Made by a program: the position numbers and the translations under genes. DNA of 10,157 nucleotides, taken from the NCBI GenBank assembly GCA_045532255.1, contig JAZSFO010000060.1, forward strand, positions 1-10,157, read 5' to 3'. Below are positions 1 through 6,367 of this stretch, in pieces. The DNA is from RGIG8748 sp045532255 (GTDB taxonomy: Bacteria > Bacillota > Clostridia > UMGS1810). Under the pieces are notes generated by a model that did not search any database, had not been told where the DNA came from, and saw nothing but the letters and a program-made list of their open reading frames with translations. How positions within the stretch are numbered: position 1 is the stretch's first letter; every line of letters begins with the position of its first letter.

Positions 1-675
1 TTCGATAATCCAGCTTGTGTTTATGATACTGCATCCATACTCACCGACCGCATCATAAATCGGTCTGAGAAGCTGATAAAGGTCATAATTACCGCTTCCG
101 TCCATACATTTAAGAATTACCAGCTTCGCCTCGGGTGCAACCTGTGTTATAATTCCCGCCACATGGGTTCCATGACCGTCACTATCGGTTACATCATCAT
201 CAATTGTCAATTCCTCATCATGCTCATTAACAAAATAATAGTGCTTGGTTACTTCTATATTATCCTTTAAGTCATTATGAAGATAACAGCCTGTATCTAT
301 AACGGCAACTCTTACTTCATTTCCGTATGCTTCAAGGCTATGGGCATACGAAGAGTCTATCATGTCAAACTGCCACGAATTATCTAATGAAAAGAGTTGC
401 GGGCTAATGTGGTTTTCCGGTACAATTACATTGTATTTTTTATTTGGTGTTTTCTTTTCTATATGCTCCTCCAGACCGTCAAGAATGTTTATATCACTAA
501 CCTTATAAACATTTTTGACTTCAAGCATAGGCTCCAACGAAGCTCTTATTTCTGAAGGAATTTTATAATCATCATAAAACTTGACTATATACTCCCCGTC
601 CTGAGCGTGTACGGTTATAAATGCTGACAGCAATATTAAAACCGATAAAAAAATGAATTTGAGTTTTGTTTTCAT
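1..675 (-). CDS. Secreted subtilisin-like serine protease (peptidase S8), N-terminal part; runs off the window
   Basis: The first 225 residues are visible; the rest lies beyond base 1. Residues 1-24 form a signal peptide (basic MKTKLK, a hydrophobic run, then a probable cut after VHA), so the enzyme should be exported. Residues 26-85 (starting EYIVKFYDD) look like a short propeptide of the inhibitor I9 type. The catalytic domain then begins. The Asp motif is VAVIDTGC with Asp127, and the His motif is DGHGTHVAGI with His168. The segment SIINTSW near residue 217 fits the conserved strand that follows. The nucleophilic serine would be outside the window, so activity cannot be judged. The ATG shares ATGA with the stop of the upstream LysR gene. 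Its ribosome binding site, GGAGG, sits inside the last codons of that gene. No terminator separates the two, so they are probably co-transcribed and translationally coupled. The substrate is unknown. The family call is sure; any role in spore biology would be inference. Confidence 0.9.
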   Translation of the reverse strand, partial: MKTKLKFIFLSVLILLSAFITVHAQDGEYIVKFYDDYKIPSEIRASLEPMLEVKNVYKVSDINILDGLEEHIEKKTPNKKYNVIVPENHISPQLFSLDNSWQFDMIDSSYAHSLEAYGNEVRVAVIDTGCYLHNDLKDNIEVTKHYYFVNEHDEELTIDDDVTDSDGHGTHVAGIITQVAPEAKLVILKCMDGSGNYDLYQLLRPIYDAVGEYGCSIINTSWIIE

Positions 676-1592
676 AATATGCCTCCTAAATTTGTTTTGA
701 AAAATTCTGCAAGTGCCTTTATAAATTTCTGTGTATCGGATGTGAGCTTCTTGTCCTTGCGGACGATATAGCCTATTATATATTCTCCCGATGTATCAAG
801 AGGAATTGCAAGTATATTTCCTCCGCTGAGCTTTGAATAGTTCATGGTTCCCGTACCTATGGTATAGCAATTTGTAACAAAAAGCATATTCATAAGAGTT
901 GCACGGTCTGTAATACGGACGTTTTTGTCACAGCTTATCTTGTCCGAAAACTCTTCCGTAAACATACTGTGGCACTGTTCTCCCTGCTCATATGTAATAT
1001 AAGGGTATTTTGCAAGGTCCGAAAAGCTGAGTTTTGCATGTGATGCCAGAGGATGCTCCCTGCCTATATACACATGGAACGGTGTCTTGAACAGCTTATA
1101 GAAGCTTATTTTCTTTCCGTCCAGAAGTCTCTCCATAACATCCATGTCGCTATCCTTGATAGCTATTATACCCAAATCGGAAAATGACTTTTCCACATCG
1201 TCTATTACCTTGAAGGTCTCTACCTCCCTTAGACAAAAATCAAAGCTTCCGCTTTCGTTTTCGTTTATAAACTGACCGAAAACCTCGGCAACAAAATCAT
1301 AGTGTTGAGACGAAATTGATATCTTATCCATCTCATCATATGACATATATCTGTCTGATATAAAATCAGCCTGAGACACAAGCTGTTTTGCATACCGTAC
1401 AAATTCACTGCCTTCATCGGTTAAGAAAACGCCCTTATTGGACCTTTCAAAAATCTTGATATTAAGCTCTGTTTCTATAGATTTTACAGCACCCGAAATA
1501 CTGGTTTGTGCCACAAACATTGTCTTTGCGGCTTCGTTGAAAGAGCCCTGTTTTACAATTTCCAAAATATATCTGCATTGTTGTATGGTCAT
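672..1592 (-). CDS. LysR-family transcriptional regulator
   Basis: A 306-residue protein, the usual length for LysR-type regulators. Residues 1-60 hold the winged helix-turn-helix: MTIQQCRYILEIV, then SFNEAAKTMFVAQTSIS as the helix-turn-helix core, then the typical continuation AVKSIETELNIKIFERS and a wing region with LTDEG near residue 59. Residues about 90-300 form the periplasmic-binding-protein-like effector domain, which is too divergent here to suggest a ligand. The start is set by AGAGGTG about 7 nt upstream of ATG. The 3' end overlaps the secreted subtilase gene by 4 nt, so the regulator and protease form one transcription unit. This differs from the usual LysR layout, in which the regulator is divergent from its target. 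The regulator may control its own operon, but no operator could be recognised. The family assignment is firm and the target is unknown. Confidence 0.93.
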   Translation of the reverse strand: MTIQQCRYILEIVKQGSFNEAAKTMFVAQTSISGAVKSIETELNIKIFERSNKGVFLTDEGSEFVRYAKQLVSQADFISDRYMSYDEMDKISISSQHYDFVAEVFGQFINENESGSFDFCLREVETFKVIDDVEKSFSDLGIIAIKDSDMDVMERLLDGKKISFYKLFKTPFHVYIGREHPLASHAKLSFSDLAKYPYITYEQGEQCHSMFTEEFSDKISCDKNVRITDRATLMNMLFVTNCYTIGTGTMNYSKLSGGNILAIPLDTSGEYIIGYIVRKDKKLTSDTQKFIKALAEFFKTNLGGIL

Positions 1593-1614
1593 AATACGAC
1601 ACCTCTTTCACATA

Positions 1615-1643
1615 ATTGTACCACAAAAAAAACAAAAAGTAAA
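1615..1643 (-). promoter_or_regulatory. Candidate sigma-A promoter of the lysR-protease operon
   Basis: On the minus strand, TTTACT (1643-1638) and TACAAT (1620-1615) are separated by 17 bp. A TGG precedes the -10 hexamer, giving an extended -10. The predicted start falls around 1608, so the leader would be very short, with the ribosome binding site (1606-1600) almost at the 5' end. The -35 is only a partial match. The spacer is a T-rich run in the transcribed direction, which may also serve as the T tract ending the preceding ger operon. Confidence 0.45.
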
Positions 1644-1658
1644 ACATAATTTGAAATT

Positions 1659-1814
1659 TTACAAAACAAATCCTGCAACAACTACCATGGTGCACAATAC
1701 CCCTATCCCCACGGCTCCGCTTTTGTTATTATTTTGCCATTCCCAACGGGCATAGCTTACCGTATAGATTAGTGACCACAGCTCAAGTGCAAAAAATAAA
1801 ATTCTGTATATCAT
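1659..1814 (-). CDS. Small two-helix membrane protein, fourth gene of the germinant-receptor operon (D-subunit-like candidate)
   Basis: This 51-residue ORF begins MIYRILFFALELW and ends VVVAGFVL. Its ATG shares ATGA with the gerAC stop, and the sequence AAGGCGG lies 9-10 nt upstream inside gerAC. Two hydrophobic segments, about residues 2-21 and 33-51, flank a polar loop (RWEWQNNNKS), which gives a helical hairpin topology. There is no signal peptidase site and no lipobox. Some Bacillus ger operons are known to carry a fourth gene for a small two-helix D subunit that modulates receptor function. Position, coupling, size and topology all match that description, but I cannot show homology by eye. 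The alternative is a chance ORF in the 3' trailer. The exact stop/start overlap, the same arrangement as at the gerAB-gerAC junction, argues against this. Confidence 0.7.
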   Translation of the reverse strand: MIYRILFFALELWSLIYTVSYARWEWQNNNKSGAVGIGVLCTMVVVAGFVL

Positions 1815-2794
1815 TTATACACCGCCTTGAATTTTGCTTTTTTTATATCAAAATTATATTTGTCATAGCTTTTTTGCAAACGGAATTCTTTTTTTGCATG
1901 TGCTTTTGCATTCATGACATCAAGTCCCTTTTGGGCATATAATTTCAAGAAATCCAGAGTTTCTTTTTTGAGTACATCTTTTTTTATTCCACCATCTGCT
2001 TTTGTAAGAAAAGAAATGCTTACAACAGGATTTTCTGTTGATGTATCTATATCAATTTTCGGCTTTTCGATACTTCTTATCTCATGTCCGTCATAGGTTA
2101 CTTTCTTTTGGCTGTGCATAAGTCCCATAAGCCAATTATCTTTTACTATATCCTTTAATTTTCCTGATTTTATAAGTGCGGTTGAGGTTATATAGGTATC
2201 CTCTTCGGTAAGATTATCGTCTTTCTTTTTGGATTTTATTACAGGTGCAGATGCGGTCTCGCCCGTATGATATGCATTGGTAAAATCGCTAAGGCTTAAT
2301 GAAGAAACATAGAACTCATTCTTGTCCATTATATACTGAAAGTATCTTTCGGGATTAACCTCAAGAGAGGGTCTTAGGTCTTTCAGATATTCCTTGGCGG
2401 ATGTGTCAGCTATTGCTATCATTGCCTGCGGTCTTACAGATGCCTTTTTCTCCAGATAATTTATGTCAGCGTACATATCTTTTTTTGCGGATTTTGCCGA
2501 GAAAACCACCGCTGACAAATGTGAAAAGCTGAGCTTTTTACTAAGTCTTCGGTCCAGGCTGTCTGCCGCGTTTTCAAGATTTTTGCCTTTCTGGGTAAAG
2601 CAGATAAGAGAGGTGCTGTCGCCTTTTGCATCGCCCGAATATGCACCCGAGTCTGCAACGGCAAATGTATATTCCTTTTCCTCGTCCGCCTCGTCAACCC
2701 CTACTGCCATAACCGTTGCAAGTGTATCTGTTTCCTTGTTGTCATAGCAACCTGTCAAAATGCACAAAGACAATATTATAACTGCAATTTTCAT
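1811..2794 (-). CDS. gerAC: Spore germination lipoprotein, Ger(x)C family (germinant receptor C subunit)
   Basis: A 327-residue lipoprotein of the GerAC family. In spores it is anchored to the outer face of the inner membrane and forms the germinant receptor together with the A and B subunits. The N-terminus MKIAVIILSLCILTGC is a lipoprotein signal with lipobox LTGC, so Cys16 is the predicted lipidated residue. The next residues, YDNKETDTLATVMAVGVD, match the family's usual start after the cysteine (a W/Y-D-x-x-E-I/L pattern). A longer in-frame extension to 2887 exists, but it would bury the lipoprotein signal. The start at 2794 has AGGAGG at a good distance and overlaps the gerAB stop by 4 nt. 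The C-terminal third, from about residue 200, is the alpha/beta domain typical of the family. The protein is slightly short compared with Bacillus homologues. The symbol denotes the family, not a specific orthologue. Confidence 0.9.
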   Translation of the reverse strand: MKIAVIILSLCILTGCYDNKETDTLATVMAVGVDEADEEKEYTFAVADSGAYSGDAKGDSTSLICFTQKGKNLENAADSLDRRLSKKLSFSHLSAVVFSAKSAKKDMYADINYLEKKASVRPQAMIAIADTSAKEYLKDLRPSLEVNPERYFQYIMDKNEFYVSSLSLSDFTNAYHTGETASAPVIKSKKKDDNLTEEDTYITSTALIKSGKLKDIVKDNWLMGLMHSQKKVTYDGHEIRSIEKPKIDIDTSTENPVVSISFLTKADGGIKKDVLKKETLDFLKLYAQKGLDVMNAKAHAKKEFRLQKSYDKYNFDIKKAKFKAVYK

Positions 2795-3810
2795 TTTTGT
2801 TTCCTCCTGAAAATGAGCACCGTAATCGGCACAAACAAAAAAGCAAAAACACTCATAAGAGTATTTACCGCATCTGCTATATCCCAATAGGATAAAATAA
2901 AAATTAAAATTACAACTGCAGATGTTATTGCCCTTCTGTCTCCAAGGCCAAACATTCCCGCAAACAATGAAACTGCGAAATATCCCAATGCTCCCGCGGA
3001 AATAAACGCTGAAAAGAACCAGAGAATATACACCAGGCCGTCTAGTCTTTGAAACACAACCGCAGAATTGGAAAGCGATGCGAGTCTGTAAATGGGATAC
3101 TCAAACTCTCCCGACACGGGGTACGGCACACAAAGCGTATAAAACAAAACCACAACCGTACTTATAACTGCGGATACGGCAACTGATGTGAGTGCAATTT
3201 TCCTGGTACTTTTTCGGATGTTTTTTGAAATAAGATATATATATACAAAATCCGAAAAGACATAGAGCATATTAAATACATTGAGAAAATTTCCTTTTCC
3301 GAAAACAGGACAAAGATTTATATACTCCGTCTCAGGATATGCACACAAAAGTATTATCGCAAAAATAACCGCAAAACCCACAAACGAAGCAAGACTGTAC
3401 CTTGTTACCGCCTCAATGCCAAAATACGCCGCGGCAAATACACATAATCCCATTACGGTAAGTATCAATGCTTCGGGAGTTTCACTGAGAACATATTTTT
3501 TCAGGACATCGGTAAAAACTCCCATACGGCTCGATGCATTTAAGGCAGTAAGGACAAAAAACAAAAATATTATAATTCCTCCTGCCCTTTTGCCGTAGCT
3601 TTTGCATATAACCTCGCAAATATCCCTTCCTGCAAATGCTCCCGAACACAAAAACACAACAACTGCCGTCAAAAAAGCCGAGCACAAAACATTTATAAAT
3701 GCCGCCGTGCCCGAATTCTCTACAAATCCTGCTATACCGCTGATTATTACATGCGAAATAACAAGTATTACAAAAAGCGATGTTGTCTCCTTATTTCCTG
3801 TCCTCTCCAT
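2791..3810 (-). CDS. gerAB: Spore germination permease, GerAB/Spore_permease family (germinant receptor B subunit)
   Basis: A 339-residue integral membrane protein of the amino acid/polyamine/organocation superfamily branch used in germinant receptors. In Bacillus the B subunit is the likely germinant-binding component. About ten hydrophobic helices are visible, starting at SLFVILVISHVIISGIAG (residues 11-28). Family motifs include FEYPIYRLASLS (236-247) and FQRLDGLVYILWFF (253-266). The start at 3810 was chosen because GGAGG lies 8 nt upstream. The longer frame, open to 3936, reads back through the end of gerAA and is a shadow. The gene overlaps gerAA by 20 nt and gerAC by 4 nt, as expected for subunits made in fixed proportion. 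It is a little shorter than the roughly 360 residues usual in Bacillus. The ligand cannot be predicted from the sequence. Confidence 0.92.
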   Translation of the reverse strand: MERTGNKETTSLFVILVISHVIISGIAGFVENSGTAAFINVLCSAFLTAVVVFLCSGAFAGRDICEVICKSYGKRAGGIIIFLFFVLTALNASSRMGVFTDVLKKYVLSETPEALILTVMGLCVFAAAYFGIEAVTRYSLASFVGFAVIFAIILLCAYPETEYINLCPVFGKGNFLNVFNMLYVFSDFVYIYLISKNIRKSTRKIALTSVAVSAVISTVVVLFYTLCVPYPVSGEFEYPIYRLASLSNSAVVFQRLDGLVYILWFFSAFISAGALGYFAVSLFAGMFGLGDRRAITSAVVILIFILSYWDIADAVNTLMSVFAFLFVPITVLIFRRKQK

Positions 3811-5392
3811 TGGTTTGCCTCCATTTTCTGCTGATTTTGGCTTTCTTATACATATCCTTGGGGTGTAGATAATTTTCTCTCCTTGTCCCCCTTTTCCATA
3901 TAGGCGCGCCAAAGACAAGCTCTGTCTTGTTGACATTTCCCACAGGCGATAGCGGAGACATAAAAGGAACTCCGAATGACTTGACGCCTATAGCCATAAG
4001 AGTATTTACAAAGAAAACTGCCAGCACTCCGTAAAGTCCCATAAGCGCCCCTCCCATGATATACAAAAAGCGTGAAAACCTGAATGAGAATGATAGTGAA
4101 TACGACGGTACAGTAAAGGATGCTATACCTGTAACCGCCACAATTATTATCATAATGGGACTTACGAGATTTGCCTCTACTGCTGCCTGTCCCACGATAA
4201 GACCCCCCACTATTCCGAGTGTCGAGCCGATGGGACCGGGAACTCTTATTCCCGCCTCCTTTATCAATTCAAAAGCAACCTCCATAAGAATAAGCTCCGT
4301 AAACACCCCAAACGGAACAAATGTTCTTGAAGAAGAAACCGCAAGAAGTATATTTGTAAGAAGTAGCTCGGGATGAAAGTTAAGAAGTGCGGCAAATATA
4401 CCTGGGAACAAAAGTGCAAGAAAAACTGCAAGGTATCTTAATAGCCTTATAAGGAGCGAGTAAGGATACCTCAGGTATTCATCCTCTGCCGAGGTTATCA
4501 GGTCAAAAAAGGTGGCGGGCATAATGAGTACATGAGAACTCCCGTTAAGAATAAACGCCACTCTGCCCTCTGTAAGTGCCTTACATACTCTGTCGGGTCT
4601 TTCGGTAGTTATCATCTGCGGAACGGGCAGAAAGGATGCTTCTTCAATATATTGCTCTACATCCAGCGATGAAAAAACATATTCTGCATCAATTGATGAT
4701 ATTCTTCTCTTTACCTCCTCCACCAGACTTTCGTTTGTAACATTGCGGATATATGCAATAGCACCCGCTGTTTTGCTTGTGTTTCCGACGGGGATATTTT
4801 CCATAATCAAATCAGGCGTATTGAGGGTCTTTCGTATAAGTGCGGTATTACATCTTAGCATCTCATTAAATCCCTCATGAGGACCCTGAATAACCGCCTC
4901 GTTTTCAGGATTTGCTACACTTCGGTGCTCCCAACCCTTTGCATCTATTACAAAAGCACAGTCCAGAGTATCTATAAACAAAACCGCATTTCCGAAATTG
5001 ACACCCTTAAGAACACTGTATATATCAGTATTCGATGATACCTGCGATTGCGGAAGCAGGGTTCTTAATACAGACGCTTTAATATCACCGTGTTCCGAAT
5101 TAACCCTCATAAGAGGTCTCAAAACAAGGTCATTTATTGACATGGAATCAACAAGACCGTCTGCACATATTATAAAAGCCTCTGCTTTCTTTTTGCCAAA
5201 ATTTATATTGAATTCTCTTATAATCACATCACCGTTTTTTGGCATAGAAAAAATCTTTTTTGCATATTCAAGATTGCTGGATAAATCCGAACTGACATTT
5301 TCCATAGGCGGAATTTCTTCTGCCCTTTGGGAAGGGATTATATCAAACTCCTGTGCGTTCTCTTTGCTCTTATAAAAAAATAAATTTTTCAT
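3791..5392 (-). CDS. gerAA: Spore germination protein, GerAA/GerA family (germinant receptor A subunit)
   Basis: A 533-residue A subunit of a nutrient germinant receptor in the spore inner membrane. Residues 1 to about 300 form the cytosolic soluble region, with the family signature NPENEAVIQGPHEGFNE (161-177). Several membrane helices follow from about residue 311 (LLIRLLRYLAVFLALLFPGI, 314-333) to about 470. The conserved segment RVPGPIGSTLGIVGG lies at 383-397. A basic cytosolic tail ends the protein. A subunits of this family have been reported to assemble into oligomeric ion channels that release cations on germination. The start at 5392 has AAGGAGAG about 6 nt upstream. Length and architecture are normal and nothing is truncated. 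This is the first gene of the operon, followed by the B and C genes and a small fourth ORF. The symbol denotes the family only. Confidence 0.94.
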   Translation of the reverse strand: MKNLFFYKSKENAQEFDIIPSQRAEEIPPMENVSSDLSSNLEYAKKIFSMPKNGDVIIREFNINFGKKKAEAFIICADGLVDSMSINDLVLRPLMRVNSEHGDIKASVLRTLLPQSQVSSNTDIYSVLKGVNFGNAVLFIDTLDCAFVIDAKGWEHRSVANPENEAVIQGPHEGFNEMLRCNTALIRKTLNTPDLIMENIPVGNTSKTAGAIAYIRNVTNESLVEEVKRRISSIDAEYVFSSLDVEQYIEEASFLPVPQMITTERPDRVCKALTEGRVAFILNGSSHVLIMPATFFDLITSAEDEYLRYPYSLLIRLLRYLAVFLALLFPGIFAALLNFHPELLLTNILLAVSSSRTFVPFGVFTELILMEVAFELIKEAGIRVPGPIGSTLGIVGGLIVGQAAVEANLVSPIMIIIVAVTGIASFTVPSYSLSFSFRFSRFLYIMGGALMGLYGVLAVFFVNTLMAIGVKSFGVPFMSPLSPVGNVNKTELVFGAPIWKRGTRRENYLHPKDMYKKAKISRKWRQTNGEDRK

Positions 5393-5411
5393 GTACTTCT
5401 CTCCTTGGCTT

Positions 5412-5442
5412 TATATTGGCTTGCGCTCAAGAAAAATATTCA
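5412..5442 (-). promoter_or_regulatory. Candidate sigma-G (forespore) promoter of the germinant-receptor operon
   Basis: On the minus strand, TGAATA (5442-5437) is followed after exactly 18 bp by CAATATA (5418-5412). The published B. subtilis sigma-G consensus is GHATR, 17-18 bp, CATWMTA. The -35 fits fully and the -10 matches six of seven positions. Germinant-receptor operons are sigma-G dependent in Bacillus, so the match makes biological sense. One caution is that the predicted start falls at about 5405, inside or just at the ribosome binding site (5406-5399), leaving a leader of only about 13 nt. Confidence 0.55.
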
Positions 5443-5451
5443 ATGTATAAA
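5421..5451 (+). promoter_or_regulatory. Weak candidate sigma-A promoter for veg
   Basis: TTGCGC (5421-5426) and TATAAA (5446-5451) are 19 bp apart, longer than the optimum. They are the best sigma-A-like pair in the 98-bp spacer and lead towards veg. If real, this promoter overlaps the opposing gerAA -35 element. Confidence 0.25.
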
Positions 5452-5490
5452 ATTTTTCTCACTCGGGAAGAATTATCACGAGGTGGTTTA

Positions 5491-5727
5491 ATGTCCAGTA
5501 AAACAGAAAAAATAAAAAATGCCCTTACCGAAAACTTAGGCAGAAGGTGTCATGTCCTCTACAAGCAGGGCAGAAAAAAGATTGTCATAAATGATTGCCG
5601 TATCTGTGCCGCATATCCATCTATTTTTGTTATATCATACACAGACGCCAAAACAAAAAAGACGATAAATATATCTTTTTCCTACAACGATATACTTACA
5701 AAAACTGTATGTCTCTCCAAAGTTTGA
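5491..5727 (+). CDS. veg: Veg family protein (small Firmicutes regulator)
   Basis: This 78-residue protein matches the Veg family in length and pattern. It has an N-terminal helix (SSKTEKIKNALTENLGRR), then a beta-rich core with GRKK (27-30), AYPSIFVISY (41-50) and the C-terminal signature SFSYNDILTKTV (62-73). Family members share YPSVFV and SYADVLTETVEL-like segments at the same places. In B. subtilis Veg is abundant, made in vegetative cells and germinating spores, and stimulates biofilm matrix genes by antagonising SinR. Whether a clostridial version does the same is unknown. The start at 5491 follows GAGGTGG 4-10 nt upstream; in-frame ATGs further 5' lie inside the gerAA promoter region and lack such a site. 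The gene is divergent from gerAA and has no obvious terminator before the next promoter. Confidence 0.88.
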   Translation: MSSKTEKIKNALTENLGRRCHVLYKQGRKKIVINDCRICAAYPSIFVISYTDAKTKKTINISFSYNDILTKTVCLSKV

Positions 5728-5787
5728 ATAATATATACAATTGACCTATAAACTTTTGAAAAAAATGCACAAAATTTAATTATCATC

Positions 5788-5816
5788 TTGAAGAATTATA
5801 AATAGTATTGTATAAT
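5788..5816 (+). promoter_or_regulatory. Strong sigma-A promoter upstream of the P-loop protein gene
   Basis: TTGAAG (5788-5793) and a perfect TATAAT (5811-5816) are 17 bp apart in very AT-rich DNA. The predicted start is near 5823, followed by AAGGAGG just before the gene at 5853. This is the best vegetative promoter in the window. Confidence 0.7.
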
Positions 5817-5852
5817 ATATATAACTACAATACATTTAAGGAGGAATTTGGG

Positions 5853-6260
5853 ATGATAAAATTAGTTGTTGGTAAAAAAGGTTCCGGCAAGACCAAAACA
5901 ATGCTTGATGCAATAGCAAAGGCTGTTGAAACAGAAAGCGGCAATGTAATATTTGTTTGCAATTCCGCCAGACATATGCTTGAGGTTACACATGCTGCAA
6001 GACTTGTAGATGTTTCCTCAGCAGATACAGAAACTTTCAGATTATTCAAGACATTTATTCTGGGCATGCTCTCCCAAAACTACGATATATCTCATATCTT
6101 TATTGACAGCCTGTTCAAAATTGTTCCCGATGACAAAGAGGGACTTGGTGATTTTGTAGAAGCTCTCGGCAAAATCAGCGAAGAATCAAATGTTAAGTTT
6201 ACAATCTGCATAAGTGCCGATGTAGCTGAACTTCCGGATTCTGCCCGCAAATACATCTAA
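5853..6260 (+). CDS. Small P-loop NTPase-like protein of unknown function
   Basis: A 135-residue protein. It opens with a textbook Walker A motif directly at the N-terminus, GKKGSGKT (residues 7-14, Lys13 and Thr14). It has a Walker B-like strand HIFID (81-85, Asp85) and a later strand FTICISAD (116-123) that could carry a sensor-type position. It is too short to hold more than a single minimal nucleotide-binding domain, and no partner domain or membrane segment is visible. The start at 5853 was chosen because AAGGAGG lies about 8 nt upstream; the longer frame from 5808 starts upstream of, or inside, the promoter. The gene has its own promoter and a strong hairpin follows it, so it is probably transcribed alone. 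I recognise the fold but not a characterised function. Confidence 0.8.
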   Translation: MIKLVVGKKGSGKTKTMLDAIAKAVETESGNVIFVCNSARHMLEVTHAARLVDVSSADTETFRLFKTFILGMLSQNYDISHIFIDSLFKIVPDDKEGLGDFVEALGKISEESNVKFTICISADVAELPDSARKYI

Positions 6261-6287
6261 AAATTTTTTTGAGTTGTAAATTACAGA

Positions 6288-6331
6288 GGGACTGTTAGAA
6301 AACCTGGTTTTTTAACATTCCCTTTTAATTT
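6288..6331 (+). terminator. Long hairpin with T-rich tail: terminator after the P-loop gene
   Basis: A 17-nt left arm (6288-6304, starting GGGACTGTTA) pairs with a right arm (6306-6322, ending TAACATTCCC) with one mismatch and one G-U pair. Only one base separates the arms, so the innermost pairs must open to form the loop. TTTTAATTT follows. The arrangement fits an intrinsic terminator lying 28 nt after the stop codon, although the stem is longer and more A/U-rich than usual. Confidence 0.65.
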
Positions 6332-6367
6332 GATTAGACTGATTTCAATTTAGTATATGGAGTAAAT

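Noticed and set aside
1621..1664. Weak GTAAAA/TTTTAC hairpin followed by a T-rich run as the ger operon terminator (minus strand)
   Set aside because: The stem has only six pairs, all but one A-T. The T run is good, but the same bases form the spacer of the candidate lysR promoter. Readthrough from ger into lysR remains possible.
1462..1755. Open frames of 77 and 105 codons around the lysR start
   Set aside because: They are antisense or out-of-frame shadows of lysR and of the small D-like gene, with no ribosome binding site and no family pattern.
2795..2887. N-terminal extension of the GerAC reading frame to 2887
   Set aside because: The extension would hide the lipoprotein signal and overlaps gerAB coding sequence. 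A strong ribosome binding site and the ATGA junction fix the start at 2794.
3811..3936. N-terminal extension of the GerAB reading frame to 3936
   Set aside because: It lies inside the gerAA coding region, is basic and not membrane-like, and GGAGG precedes the internal ATG at 3810.
5353..5490. Longer veg start overlapping gerAA
   Set aside because: The added 46 residues do not resemble the family and would cross both divergent promoters. The 78-residue form matches family length.
5719..5756. AAAGTTT/AAACTTT inverted repeat after veg as a terminator
   Set aside because: The 7-bp A/T stem has a 24-nt loop and no T tract, so it is too weak to call.
6330..6359. TTGATT/TATATG pair as a promoter for yigZ
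   Set aside because: The -10 would overlap the ribosome binding site and leave virtually no leader, and the match is poor.
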